From Pseudomonas azadiae (GTDB lineage Bacteria; Pseudomonadota; Gammaproteobacteria; Pseudomonadales; Pseudomonadaceae), in NCBI RefSeq assembly GCF_019145355.1, contig NZ_JAHSTY010000002.1:62001-126000 (forward strand): DNA of 64,000 nt, in the 5' to 3' direction. The notes beneath the pieces are model-generated. The model did no database searches, was not told the DNA's origin, and was given only the letters and a program-made list of their open reading frames with translations. Made by a program: the position numbers and the translations under genes. Below are positions 29,777 to 38,726 of this stretch, piece by piece (the first letter of the stretch is position 1; each line of letters starts with the position of its first letter).

Positions 29777-30255
29777 CGATGTCGCTCCGGAATAAAATCG
29801 CCGGGGATTATCTCGCCATTGTGGTTCACCTGCACGTCATAACCGATGAATAATCCGGTTTTCAGTTCGCCTTCCAGGCGATACGGCACGGGGCGGTCGG
29901 GTTTCTTCAGCATCTGCACCACATCGCGGATCTGCGGCCAGAGGTTGGTACGCACCGATACGCGAAAAAACTTATGACCACGCGGCGGTACGGTCAGCCA
30001 CTCGTCGGACTCACCTTCGGTCAACACGAAGTTGCCCAGGGAAACCTTGTAGATCAGGCCGCGCACGGTCAGGTCGGCGTCGTCGCGGTTGTCCACGCGA
30101 AAGTACAGCTTGAATTTCTGTTCCAGCAACTTGGCGCGCACCACCTCGACCTTCACCAGCGAGACATGGGGCGGTGGCGAATCGTCCTCGAACCATGACG
30201 CGCAGCCGGTCAGGCCGAGGGTTAACGCCAGCATCAAGCTGTACATCCGGAGCAT
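29773..30255 (-). CDS. LEA type 2-like outer-membrane lipoprotein
   Basis: A 160-residue predicted lipoprotein with signal [18 protein letters not shown] (lipobox LTGC). The mature part ([44 protein letters not shown]...) has the alternating pattern of a LEA14/WHy beta-sandwich domain. No molecular role is known. The ATG at 30255 gives the signal peptide; an in-frame start at 30321 would hide it. It lies between two SEC-C genes in a compact minus-strand cluster. Confidence 0.82.
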   Translation of the reverse strand: MLRMYSLMLALTLGLTGCASWFEDDSPPPHVSLVKVEVVRAKLLEQKFKLYFRVDNRDDADLTVRGLIYKVSLGNFVLTEGESDEWLTVPPRGHKFFRVSVRTNLWPQIRDVVQMLKKPDRPVPYRLEGELKTGLFIGYDVQVNHNGEIIPGDFIPERHR

Positions 30256-30272
30256 GGCGTCAGTCCTGTGGG

Positions 30273-30743
30273 TTAGAGGTAGCTGGAACAACACTTCTTG
30301 AATTTCTGCCCACTGCCGCACAGGCAGGCATCGTTGCGTCCGGCCTTCACTTCCACCGTCGGATCAATGAAGTACCAGCGTCCATCATTCTGTACGAAAG
30401 AGGAGCGCTCGCGGTGGCTATGTTCACCGGTAGCGTCATGCCAGCGTGCAGTGAAGGTCACGAAGGCGTGTTCGGGCTGGCCACCGAACACTTCGGAGCT
30501 TTCCACTTCAAGGCCAAGCCAGGTGCTCTGTGCGCTCCAGGCAGCGATGGCATTGCGATCCAGGCCGGCTTGTTGCGCCGGGAGCGTCGTGGCGACCAGG
30601 TAGTCCACCAGGCCCAGCACGTAGGCGCTGTAGCGTGAACGCATCAGCGCGGCGGCGCAGGGCGCCGGGTGCCCGGCGTGATAATGGCCGCAGCAGGCAT
30701 CCAGCAGGTTGCCACTGCCGCAGGGGCAAATGGATGTACTCAT
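30273..30743 (-). CDS. YchJ-family SEC-C protein
   Basis: A 156-residue protein of the UPF0225/YchJ family. It has SEC-C cysteine motifs at both ends ([17 protein letters not shown] near residue 6 and [14 protein letters not shown] at the C-terminus), with an NTF2-like middle domain ([20 protein letters not shown]...). The function is unknown. The ATG at 30743 ([11 protein letters not shown]) matches the family; an upstream in-frame start would add 28 unrelated residues. It lies four bases after the next gene upstream on this strand. Confidence 0.88.
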   Translation of the reverse strand: MSTSICPCGSGNLLDACCGHYHAGHPAPCAAALMRSRYSAYVLGLVDYLVATTLPAQQAGLDRNAIAAWSAQSTWLGLEVESSEVFGGQPEHAFVTFTARWHDATGEHSHRERSSFVQNDGRWYFIDPTVEVKAGRNDACLCGSGQKFKKCCSSYL

Positions 30744-30747
30744 CGGG

Positions 30748-31245
30748 TTACCACCAATACTTTCCGAAATTTTCCGGGTTGGCCCAGAAGCGGGCGTTGA
30801 GCCAGTCCGGCACCTGTTTATAGTCAAGCAGATCGTAGGTAAACAGCGTCAGGACCTGCTCATCACGCTGGAAACGTTCGCCGGCCTGCAGGGCCAGGGA
30901 GAAGAAGTCAGTGTCTTTCCAGTCGCAGGCGGCCAGGTCCACCAGCACCGCGATGCGGCTGGCATTGAGGTTGCGGATGCCACCCAGCAGCGTCAAGCCC
31001 TGTGGTTTCGACAGGTGCTCCAGGCAGTCCACCACCAGCGCCAGATCAAACCGTTGCGCGGCAAGCGCTGCGGGCAGCGCGCCCGGAGCCGCGACGGACA
31101 CTTGGGTCTGCGGGTGGGCTTGTTGAAAAGCCTCCAGCGCCGGAAACTGGCTGGCGCCCAACAGCAGCAGGCGTTTTGGCTGGTGCAGATCAAGCAAGGC
31201 GGCCAGGGCTTGCTGGGGAGTACGGGCAGAAATACCGGCGGTCAT
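30748..31245 (-). CDS. DUF6231-like small protein with a methyltransferase-like pattern
   Basis: A 165-residue protein with no firm function. [27 protein letters not shown] followed by [29 protein letters not shown] resembles a degenerate Rossmann methyltransferase fold in which the SAM-binding GxGxG is missing. I recall such proteins as DUF6231 in Pseudomonas. The C-terminal [19 protein letters not shown] is rich in aromatics. It precedes the YchJ gene by four bases and is probably the first gene of this short operon. Confidence 0.7.
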   Translation of the reverse strand: MTAGISARTPQQALAALLDLHQPKRLLLLGASQFPALEAFQQAHPQTQVSVAAPGALPAALAAQRFDLALVVDCLEHLSKPQGLTLLGGIRNLNASRIAVLVDLAACDWKDTDFFSLALQAGERFQRDEQVLTLFTYDLLDYKQVPDWLNARFWANPENFGKYWW

Positions 31246-31442
31246 CAGAGATCCTCACATCAGGAGACTAGAGACTAGCGCGGCTAAGCGTGCGGGCCTA
31301 GCGCGGTTGACTGCGAAAAGGTCTGCAGCGTGGACATTCCTCCCTTTATTAACTTTTTTGATCCTTCACTGGCAAAGCGCCTGTGGAAGTCGTTACTGTG
31401 CGTCCAAAGAAAAAACTAGAAATGAAAAATTAGGGGAGCCCC

Positions 31443-32204
31443 ATGATGCGTAAGGTTTTACTGTTGGCCCTGCTGGTCAGCCCCGTTGTTCTGGCCCAGA
31501 GCGTCAGTGTCGAAACCAATTCGTTGATGCGCCTGCCCAGCAGCACCAGCGTGCTGCAACTGGAACGACTGGATGTGGCGGACTACGGCACCTTGCTGAT
31601 TCCCGCGACCATCAGCCAGGTCACGGTGGATGAGCTGCATCTTGGGCGCGATGCGCGCATCGCCATTGTGCCGGGTAACACCGCGCTTCAATTGCAGGTA
31701 CGTCATGCGCAGCTGGACCAGGGCAGCCAGATCACCTCGCGCGGCGCGCCCGGCACCCACGAAAAGCCGGCCAAGGCCGGGCGTGACCTGACCTTGCGCA
31801 TCGATTCGCTGAACGCTGAAGAACTTTCCGTAGACGCCCGTGGCGGTGCCGGTGCCAAAGGCTATGCCGGTCTGGACGGCGCCAATGGCGAAGACCCGGG
31901 CTGCACCTGGGGCTCGGCGGGGCGTGGTTTTAACGGCGACAACGGTGGCGATGGCCTGCCGGGGGCGGCGGGCGCGACCGTGCGGGTTGAATTGCCACGG
32001 GACTTCCCTGCGGGGCAGATCAAGGTTTGGGTTGACGGTGGGCCTGGCGGTTTGGCCGGTACTGCGGGTAAACCGGGCAAAGGCGGGCAATCCAAAGGCT
32101 GTGTCGTGTACCGCGCCGGCGGAGGCGAGAAGGGCCGCCCAGGCTTGGAAGGGCAACCTGGACCGGCGGGGCCAGCGGGTTCCGTGACCATTCAGCGGCT
32201 TTGA
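31443..32204 (+). CDS. Secreted glycine-rich, collagen-like protein
   Basis: A 253-residue protein with a signal peptide (MMRKVLLLALLVSPVVLAQ). Residues 20-120 are a beta-rich domain (LERLDVADYGTLLIPATISQVTVDELHLG). The rest is dominated by Gly-X-Y like tracts (GGAGAKGYAGLDGANGED, GDNGGDGLPGAAG, GGPGGLAGTAGKPGKGG, GRPGLEGQPGPAGPAG) around two cysteines. It is probably an extracellular or outer-membrane filament-forming protein. An AGGGGAG site precedes the tandem ATGs at 31443. No partner gene is adjacent, and the 200-bp gap upstream shows nothing else. Confidence 0.75.
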   Translation: MMRKVLLLALLVSPVVLAQSVSVETNSLMRLPSSTSVLQLERLDVADYGTLLIPATISQVTVDELHLGRDARIAIVPGNTALQLQVRHAQLDQGSQITSRGAPGTHEKPAKAGRDLTLRIDSLNAEELSVDARGGAGAKGYAGLDGANGEDPGCTWGSAGRGFNGDNGGDGLPGAAGATVRVELPRDFPAGQIKVWVDGGPGGLAGTAGKPGKGGQSKGCVVYRAGGGEKGRPGLEGQPGPAGPAGSVTIQRL

Positions 32205-32218
32205 GTCGCCTGGCCTGA

Positions 32219-32246
32219 CGCCATCGCGGGCAAGCCCGCGATGGCG
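32219..32246. repeat. Compact REP-type palindrome
   Basis: CGCCATCGCGGGC and GCCCGCGATGGCG form a long perfect stem sharing a few loop bases. It lies 14 bp after the collagen-like gene and 14 bp before the convergent CopD stop, a typical place for a bidirectional REP terminator. Confidence 0.75.
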
Positions 32247-32260
32247 GTGTCCGAGTCGCC

Positions 32261-32725
32261 TCAGAACATCGGCCGAGCCGAAGCGATTGCCACCACCAGC
32301 AACCCCACAATCAAATTGATCCCCACCAACCTGCGAATCTGCCCCAGCACCGCGGCCCCCGCCGGCCAGTCCTCAGCGGCCACCGCGTTGCGCAACGCCG
32401 GAAGCTTCAACGCCTGGACACGGATAAACAACGCCGTCATCACCAGATACAAACCCATCATCACCTGCACATAACGCGGCGCGGTCTCAAACCCGTTGAA
32501 GCGCAGATGCAGCAGGCCGATGCCGCTGATCGGCAAAACGGCCACCGCAATCCACACCCATACGAAAAAACGTTGAAACACATTCGCCCATAGCGTTAGC
32601 CGGGCAGGGCCTTCAAGTGCCGCCCCGGCGGCGGGGCGCAGGATCATCCAGGCGAAAAACATGCCGCCGACCCACACCAGGGCGGCCAATACATGCAGCG
32701 TATAAGCGAGGTTAAACACGGTCAT
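32261..32725 (-). CDS. CopD-domain membrane protein
   Basis: A 154-residue inner-membrane protein with four hydrophobic helices and the motif HVLAALVWVGGMFFAWMILRP typical of the CopD copper-resistance domain. Conserved histidine and tryptophan residues in helix 1 could bind copper or haem. It stands alone without copC or copAB. The cellular role is uncertain; copper import or redox functions have been proposed for single CopD proteins. Confidence 0.85.
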   Translation of the reverse strand: MTVFNLAYTLHVLAALVWVGGMFFAWMILRPAAGAALEGPARLTLWANVFQRFFVWVWIAVAVLPISGIGLLHLRFNGFETAPRYVQVMMGLYLVMTALFIRVQALKLPALRNAVAAEDWPAGAAVLGQIRRLVGINLIVGLLVVAIASARPMF

Positions 32726-32824
32726 TGAAGTACTCCGTTCTGCGCGGGATTAATTAGCGGGGTATGATAGCGGCCGATCCGAACCACTGAAAATTTATCC
32801 AGCGTTTTTTGCGCCCGACTATCC

Positions 32825-34969
32825 ATGATCAGCACTGAACTCAAAACCACGATCCAGGGTGCCTATTCGCGTTTTCTCGAAGCCAAGAGCTTGAAACCGC
32901 GCTACGGCCAACGCCTGATGATCGCCGAAGTGGCCAAGGTCCTCGGGGATATCGACACCGACGACGAAGGCCGCCGCGAGGGCGAGCCCGCGGTCGTGGC
33001 CGTCGAGGCCGGCACCGGTACCGGCAAGACCGTGGCCTACAGCCTGGCCGCAATCCCGACCGCCAAGGCCGCCGGCAAGCGCCTGGTGATCGCCACCGCC
33101 ACCGTCGCCCTGCAGGAGCAGATTGTCTACAAAGACTTGCCTGACCTCATGCGCAACAGTGGCCTGAACTTCACCTTCGCCCTGGCCAAAGGCCGCGGCC
33201 GTTACATGTGCCTGTCCAAGCTCGACGTGCTCTTGCAGGAAGGCCATGCGCAAACCGCCACGGCGTCGCTGTTCGAGGAGGAAGGCTTCAAGATCGAAGT
33301 CGATGAAGTCAGCCAGAAGCTGTTCACCAGCATGATCGAGAAGCTCGCCGGCAATAAGTGGGATGGCGACCGCGACAGCTGGCCCACCGCCCTGGAAGAC
33401 GCCGATTGGGCGCGCCTGACCACCGACCACAGTCAGTGCACCAACCGCCATTGCCCCAACTTCGGCCAATGCGCCTTCTACAAGGCGCGCGAAGGCATGG
33501 GCAAGGTCGATGTGATCGTCACCAACCACGACATGGTCCTGGCCGACCTGGCCCTGGGCGGCGGCGCCGTATTGCCGGACCCGCGCGACACCCTCTACGT
33601 CTTCGACGAAGGCCATCACCTGCCGGACAAGGCTATCGGCCATTTTGCCCACTACACGCGCCTGCGTTCCACCGCCGACTGGCTGGAAACCACCGCCAAG
33701 AACCTCACCAAGTTGCTGGCCCAGCACCCGCTGCCCGGCGACCTGGGCAAGCTGATCGAGCAAGTGCCGGAGCTGGCACGGGAAATCAAGACCCAACAGC
33801 AGTTCATGTTCAGCGCCTGCGAGCAGGTGGCCGATTTCAAGCCCGGTGAAGACGTCGAAGGCCGTGAGCGGCCACGTCATCGATTTGTCGGCGGGTTGAT
33901 CCCCGAGCATATGCGCGAGATGGGCATCGAGTTGAAGAAAGGCTTCTCACGCCTGACCGACCTGTTCACCCGCCTCACCGACCTGCTCAAAGAGGGTATG
34001 GATGGCGAGGTCAACATCGGCATCGCCAGCAACCAGGCCGAGGAATGGTACCCGCTGTTCGGCAGCCTGTTGTCCCGCTCCCAGGGCAACTGGGAGCTGT
34101 GGACCGCCTTCACCGTCGAAGACCCGGAAGACAACCCGCCCATGGCCCGCTGGCTGACGCTGTCGGAAAGCGGCGCGCTGTTTGACATCGAGGTCAACGC
34201 CAGCCCGATCCTGGCGGCGGAAATGCTGCGGCGCAATCTGTGGAACGTGGCCTACGGCTGCCTGGTAACTTCGGCCACGCTGACGGCCCTGGGTACTTTC
34301 GACCGGTTCCGCATGCGCGCCGGCCTGCCGAAAAAGGCCGTCACCGCGGTGGTGCCGAGCCCGTTCCATCACGCCGACGCAGGCGTACTACGGGTGCCGG
34401 ACCTCAAGGCCGACCCACGGGACGCGCCAGCGCACACCGCTGCAATCATTCGTGACCTGCCGGGGTTGGTGGAAGGCTCGCGCGGCACTCTGGTGCTGTT
34501 TTCGTCGCGCAAACAGATGCAGGACGTGTTCGACGGCCTCGACCGCGACTGGCGCAAACAGGTGTTTATCCAGGGCAACCTGTCCAAGCAGGAAACCCTG
34601 AACAAGCACAAGGCGCGAGTCGACGGCGGAGACTCCAGCGTGCTGTTCGGCCTGGCGAGTTTCGCCGAAGGGGTGGACTTGCCCGGCGCCTACTGCGAAC
34701 ACGTGGTGATTGCCAAGATCCCGTTTTCGGTGCCGGACGATCCCGTCGAGGCCGCGCTGGCCGAGTGGATTGAAGCGCGGGGCGGTAATCCGTTCATGGA
34801 AATCTCGGTGCCGGATGCTTCGTTGAAGCTGGTCCAGGCCTGCGGTCGCTTGCTGCGCACCGAAGAAGACCGGGGCACCATCACCTTGCTCGACCGCCGT
34901 CTGGTCACCCAGCGCTATGGCAAGGCCATCCTCAACGCCTTGCCGCCGTTCAGGCGCGAAATTTCTTAA
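32825..34969 (+). CDS. dinG: ATP-dependent DNA helicase DinG
   Basis: A 714-residue XPD-like superfamily 2 helicase that unwinds DNA 5' to 3' and resolves R-loops. It shows Walker A EAGTGTGKTVAYS (about residues 61-73), the DEGHH box, and the iron-sulfur cluster cysteines (GRYMC, CTNRHCPNFGQC). The C-terminal motifs FASFAEGVDLPG-like (LASFAEGVDLPG) and QACGRLLRTEEDRG complete the set. The length is typical for the gene. It has its own promoter region of about 100 bp between divergent genes. Confidence 0.96.
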   Translation: MISTELKTTIQGAYSRFLEAKSLKPRYGQRLMIAEVAKVLGDIDTDDEGRREGEPAVVAVEAGTGTGKTVAYSLAAIPTAKAAGKRLVIATATVALQEQIVYKDLPDLMRNSGLNFTFALAKGRGRYMCLSKLDVLLQEGHAQTATASLFEEEGFKIEVDEVSQKLFTSMIEKLAGNKWDGDRDSWPTALEDADWARLTTDHSQCTNRHCPNFGQCAFYKAREGMGKVDVIVTNHDMVLADLALGGGAVLPDPRDTLYVFDEGHHLPDKAIGHFAHYTRLRSTADWLETTAKNLTKLLAQHPLPGDLGKLIEQVPELAREIKTQQQFMFSACEQVADFKPGEDVEGRERPRHRFVGGLIPEHMREMGIELKKGFSRLTDLFTRLTDLLKEGMDGEVNIGIASNQAEEWYPLFGSLLSRSQGNWELWTAFTVEDPEDNPPMARWLTLSESGALFDIEVNASPILAAEMLRRNLWNVAYGCLVTSATLTALGTFDRFRMRAGLPKKAVTAVVPSPFHHADAGVLRVPDLKADPRDAPAHTAAIIRDLPGLVEGSRGTLVLFSSRKQMQDVFDGLDRDWRKQVFIQGNLSKQETLNKHKARVDGGDSSVLFGLASFAEGVDLPGAYCEHVVIAKIPFSVPDDPVEAALAEWIEARGGNPFMEISVPDASLKLVQACGRLLRTEEDRGTITLLDRRLVTQRYGKAILNALPPFRREIS

Positions 34970-35057
34970 GCCACCGTGGGCGAATGCGCCCACTTCGTGG
35001 TCTACCTCGATTATGTCATCAGGCCATTTACCGGCCGTCTGGGAGAACCTTGTCTGT

Positions 35058-37355
35058 ATGATTCGCACGCTGCCCGCTCTTTTTGCCCTGCTGTTCACCG
35101 CGCCATTGATGGCTGCGCCCGCCGGGCAACAGACCTTGTTCAACTTCGTCCGGCCTGCCGATGTGGTCAAGGTGGCGACCCAGGACGCCAGCCTGCCGCA
35201 ATACAATGCCGAACAGACTGCCGAAGGCGAAGTGCTGCGCCGCATCACCTTCAGCCCGGCTGCCGAACCGAGCCTGGTGCTCAGCCCGCAAACCGGCACC
35301 TGGGACTGGTCCCAGTCGGGCGCGATGAGCCTGCGCATACAAAGTGCAATGGACTGGGCGTTGACCCTCTACGTCAAGGTGCAGAGCGCTGACGGCCGTA
35401 CCTTGGTCAGCCGCATCGACCTGCCTGCGGGCCCGGCCCAGACCCTGTTGGTCCCGCTGCAAGCCAACTCGCCGTTGAGCCAGGGCATGAAGGCTGGCCC
35501 GCCGATGCCGATCACCGTGGACGGCCAGCGCGTATTGCTGGCCAGCAGCGCCGGTGAAATCGACCGCGGCCAAGTGGTCTCGGTGACCTTGTCGATGATC
35601 AGGCCCAATGCCGCCCAAAGCATCCTGCTGGAGCGCTTTGGCGTGCAGGACAGCGAGCCGGTGTTGAAAGCGGCCTACAGCGAGTTGGTGGACGCCTATG
35701 GTCAATCCACCCGCGCGCGCTGGCCCGAAAAAGTCAGCAACGACGAACAGCTCAAGACCGCCGCGGCCAAAGAGCAGCAACAGCTCCAGAGCTGGCTGGC
35801 GACGCGGGATAAAGCCGCGTTGGACCCCTATGGCGGCTGGAACAAAGGCCCGGCGTTCGAGCCCAGCGGTTTTTTCCGCACCGAGAAGCGCGACGGGCGC
35901 TGGTACCTGGTGACGCCGGATGGTCATCCGTTCTATTCCTTGGGCGTCAACACCGTGGCGCCGGACAACAGCCAGACTTACGTGGCCGGCCGGGAATGGA
36001 TGTTTGCCGCGTTGCCCAAGGCGGGCGAGCCTTTCGACAAGTACTACGGCAGCGGCGACAACCGCACCGGCAACGGCGCGGGCGAGGGCCGCAGCTTTGG
36101 CGCCGGACGTTGGTATGACTTCTATGGCGCCAACCTGCAGCGTACTTACGGCGGCGAGGGTTTCGACCAGAAGCGCTGGGTCGCGCACACCCTTGACCGC
36201 CTGCAGGCCTGGGGTTTCAACACCGTGGGCAACTGGAGCGAACCGGACCTGGCGAGCGCCGACCGCGTGCCGTACACCTTGCCGCTGTCGATCGTCGGCG
36301 ACTACGCCAGCATCAGCACCGGCACCGATTGGTGGGGCGGCATGCCTGACCCGTTTGACCCGCGCTTCGCCATGGCCACCGAGCGCGCCGTGGCCATTGC
36401 TGCCCGCGATCACCGTGACGACCCGTGGCTGATCGGTTTCTTCGCCGATAACGAGCTGGCGTGGGCCGGCCCAGGCGATGCGCCGAAATCGCGCTACGCC
36501 CTGGCGTACGGCACGTTGCGCATGACCACCGATGTCCCGGCCAAGCGCGCGTTTCTCAAGCAACTGCGCGACAAATACCGTAACGAAGAAGGCCTGTCCA
36601 AGGCCTGGGGTATTCACTTGGCCGGTTGGGAGCTGTTGGAGGACCCTGGCTTCGAACCGCCGATGCCTGACCCTGAACACCCTGAAATAGAAGCTGACTT
36701 CAAACACTTCCAGAAGACCTTTGCGGACGCCTACTTCAAAACCATCTCCGACTCGCTCAAATGGCACGCGCCCAATCAACTGCTGCTGGGCGGCCGTTTT
36801 GCGGTGAGCACGCCTGAAGCCGTGGCGTCCTGTGCGCAGTATTGCGATGTACTGAGCTTCAACATGTACACCCTCAAGCCCCAGGACGGTTACGACTTCG
36901 CGGCCTTGCGTGCGTTGGATAAACCGGTGCTGATCACCGAATTCAATTTTGGCTCGGCCGACCGGGGGCCGTTCTGGGGCGGCGTGACGCAGTTGGCCAA
37001 GGAAGAAGATCGTGGCGCGGCGTATGCCAACTTCCTCAAGCAGGCCATGGCCGAGCCGTCGATTGTCGGCGTGCATTGGTTCCAGTACCTGGACCAACCC
37101 GTGACCGGGCGTTTGCTGGACGGCGAGAACGGCCATTTCGGCCTGGTGGGCATCACCGACCTACCGTTCCAGGGCTTCGTCGACAGCGTGCGCAAGAGCA
37201 ACTTGGCAGCGGTTGATCAACTGGGCAAGGAAGCGCAGAAGGCCAAGGCTGTCGGAGCCGTGCATGAAAGCGAAGGGGGCAGGGCCGGCCAAGAAGGCAA
37301 AGGCCCGGGGCAGGGCGCCGGGCATGCCGGTGGGCATGCTGGGAATGGTCATTGA
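35058..37355 (+). CDS. Secreted GH50-like glycoside hydrolase (agarase-type fold)
   Basis: A 765-residue protein with a signal peptide (MIRTLPALFALLFTAPLMAAPAG). An N-terminal beta-sandwich (to about 230) precedes a TIM-barrel with the likely acid/base Glu in FFADNELAWAG and the nucleophile Glu in VLITEFNFGSADRG, a spacing and context like GH50 beta-agarases. Pseudomonads are not known agar degraders, so the true substrate is probably another beta-galactoside or a self-made exopolysaccharide. The last 30 residues are Gly/His/Lys-rich (EGKGPGQGAGHAGGHAGNGH). The start at 35058 is chosen for the signal peptide. Confidence 0.8.
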   Translation: MIRTLPALFALLFTAPLMAAPAGQQTLFNFVRPADVVKVATQDASLPQYNAEQTAEGEVLRRITFSPAAEPSLVLSPQTGTWDWSQSGAMSLRIQSAMDWALTLYVKVQSADGRTLVSRIDLPAGPAQTLLVPLQANSPLSQGMKAGPPMPITVDGQRVLLASSAGEIDRGQVVSVTLSMIRPNAAQSILLERFGVQDSEPVLKAAYSELVDAYGQSTRARWPEKVSNDEQLKTAAAKEQQQLQSWLATRDKAALDPYGGWNKGPAFEPSGFFRTEKRDGRWYLVTPDGHPFYSLGVNTVAPDNSQTYVAGREWMFAALPKAGEPFDKYYGSGDNRTGNGAGEGRSFGAGRWYDFYGANLQRTYGGEGFDQKRWVAHTLDRLQAWGFNTVGNWSEPDLASADRVPYTLPLSIVGDYASISTGTDWWGGMPDPFDPRFAMATERAVAIAARDHRDDPWLIGFFADNELAWAGPGDAPKSRYALAYGTLRMTTDVPAKRAFLKQLRDKYRNEEGLSKAWGIHLAGWELLEDPGFEPPMPDPEHPEIEADFKHFQKTFADAYFKTISDSLKWHAPNQLLLGGRFAVSTPEAVASCAQYCDVLSFNMYTLKPQDGYDFAALRALDKPVLITEFNFGSADRGPFWGGVTQLAKEEDRGAAYANFLKQAMAEPSIVGVHWFQYLDQPVTGRLLDGENGHFGLVGITDLPFQGFVDSVRKSNLAAVDQLGKEAQKAKAVGAVHESEGGRAGQEGKGPGQGAGHAGGHAGNGH

Positions 37356-37437
37356 TTGAGTGCTGACGGGTTCCCAAAACCCACAAGGGCTGGAACAATG
37401 TCGGCCACTTTTTGCTGTGTTTTCCGAGGGTGTTCAG

Positions 37438-38583
37438 GTGCAGATCCAAGGTCATTACGCACTCCAGTTCGAAGCGGTACGTGAAGCGTTTGCCGCGTTG
37501 TTCGATGACCCGCAGGAGCGGGGTGCCGGGCTCTGCATCCAGATCGGCGGTGAAACCGTCGTCGACCTGTGGGCCGGCACCGCTGACAAGGACGGTCTCG
37601 AGGCCTGGCACAGCGACACCATCGTCAACCTGTTCTCCTGCACCAAGACCTTTACTGCCGTGACGGCCCTGCAACTGGTTGCCGAAGGCAAATTGCAGCT
37701 GGACGCACCGGTCGCTCACTACTGGCCGGAGTTCGCCGCCGCCGGCAAGGAAGCCGTCACCCTGCGTCACTTGCTCTGCCACCAGGCCGGGTTGCCGGCG
37801 ATCCGCGAGATGTTGCCTGTCGAGGCGCTGTACGACTGGCAACTGATGGTCGATACCCTGGCGGCCGAAGCCCCGTGGTGGACACCGGGCCAAGGCCACG
37901 GCTATGAGGCGATCACCTACGGCTGGCTGGTGGGCGAGTTGCTGCGGCGCGCCGATGGGCGCGGACCGGGAGAGTCCATCGTGGCGCGGGTAGCGCGGCC
38001 ACTGGGGTTGGATTTCCATGTAGGCCTGGCGGATGCAGAGTTTTATCGCGTGGCGCATATTGCGCGCAGCAAAGGCAATATGGGTGATGAAGCCGCACAA
38101 CGTTTATTGCAAGTAATGATGCGTGAACCTGCGGCCATGACGACGCGTGCATTTGCCAATCCACCGTCCATTCTGACCAGCACTAATAAACCTGAATGGC
38201 GGCGCATGCAGCAGCCGGCGGCAAATGGCCACGGCAATGCGCGCAGCCTGGCGGGGTTTTATAGTGGACTATTGGACGGTAGTTTGCTGGAAGCCGACAT
38301 GCTCGAACAGTTGACCCGTGAACACAGTGTCGGGCCGGATAAAACATTACTGACCCAAACCCGTTTTGGCCTGGGCTGCATGTTGGACCAGCCGCAGTTG
38401 CCCAATGCCACCTTCGGCCTGGGGCCGCGTGCTTTCGGGCATCCCGGCGCAGGCGGTTCGGTAGGGTTTGCCGACCCGGAGCACGATGTAGCGTTTGGTT
38501 TCGTGACTAATACATTGGGCCCTTACGTACTTATGGACCCACGGGCGCAGAAGTTGGTCGGAATATTGGCCGGTTGTCTGTAA
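37438..38583 (+). CDS. Class C beta-lactamase-like serine hydrolase (EstB-type esterase)
   Basis: A 381-residue serine hydrolase of the family VIII esterase/class C beta-lactamase fold. The nucleophile is in the SxxK motif NLFSCTKTF; the second motif lies around HGYEAITYGWLVGELL, and HPGAGGSVGFADPE stands in for the KTG box. No signal peptide is present, so it is cytosolic. The GTG at 37438 (MQIQGHYALQF, with a GAGGG site) fits known EstB-like starts better than the in-frame ATG at 37360. Physiological substrate unknown; esterase activity on short acyl esters is expected. Confidence 0.85.
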   Translation: MQIQGHYALQFEAVREAFAALFDDPQERGAGLCIQIGGETVVDLWAGTADKDGLEAWHSDTIVNLFSCTKTFTAVTALQLVAEGKLQLDAPVAHYWPEFAAAGKEAVTLRHLLCHQAGLPAIREMLPVEALYDWQLMVDTLAAEAPWWTPGQGHGYEAITYGWLVGELLRRADGRGPGESIVARVARPLGLDFHVGLADAEFYRVAHIARSKGNMGDEAAQRLLQVMMREPAAMTTRAFANPPSILTSTNKPEWRRMQQPAANGHGNARSLAGFYSGLLDGSLLEADMLEQLTREHSVGPDKTLLTQTRFGLGCMLDQPQLPNATFGLGPRAFGHPGAGGSVGFADPEHDVAFGFVTNTLGPYVLMDPRAQKLVGILAGCL

Positions 38584-38726
38584 ACCCCTTGCTGTTTCAC
38601 ATTTTTTTGTTACAAAGGCAACTATAAGAAGGCGCTGAACGAAATGATGTAACTTAAATGTTCTGTAAGCGTCTGTTTAACGGGTCACCCGGACCCCCGT
38701 TTCTTTTCTCATTTTGTGGATATCTC

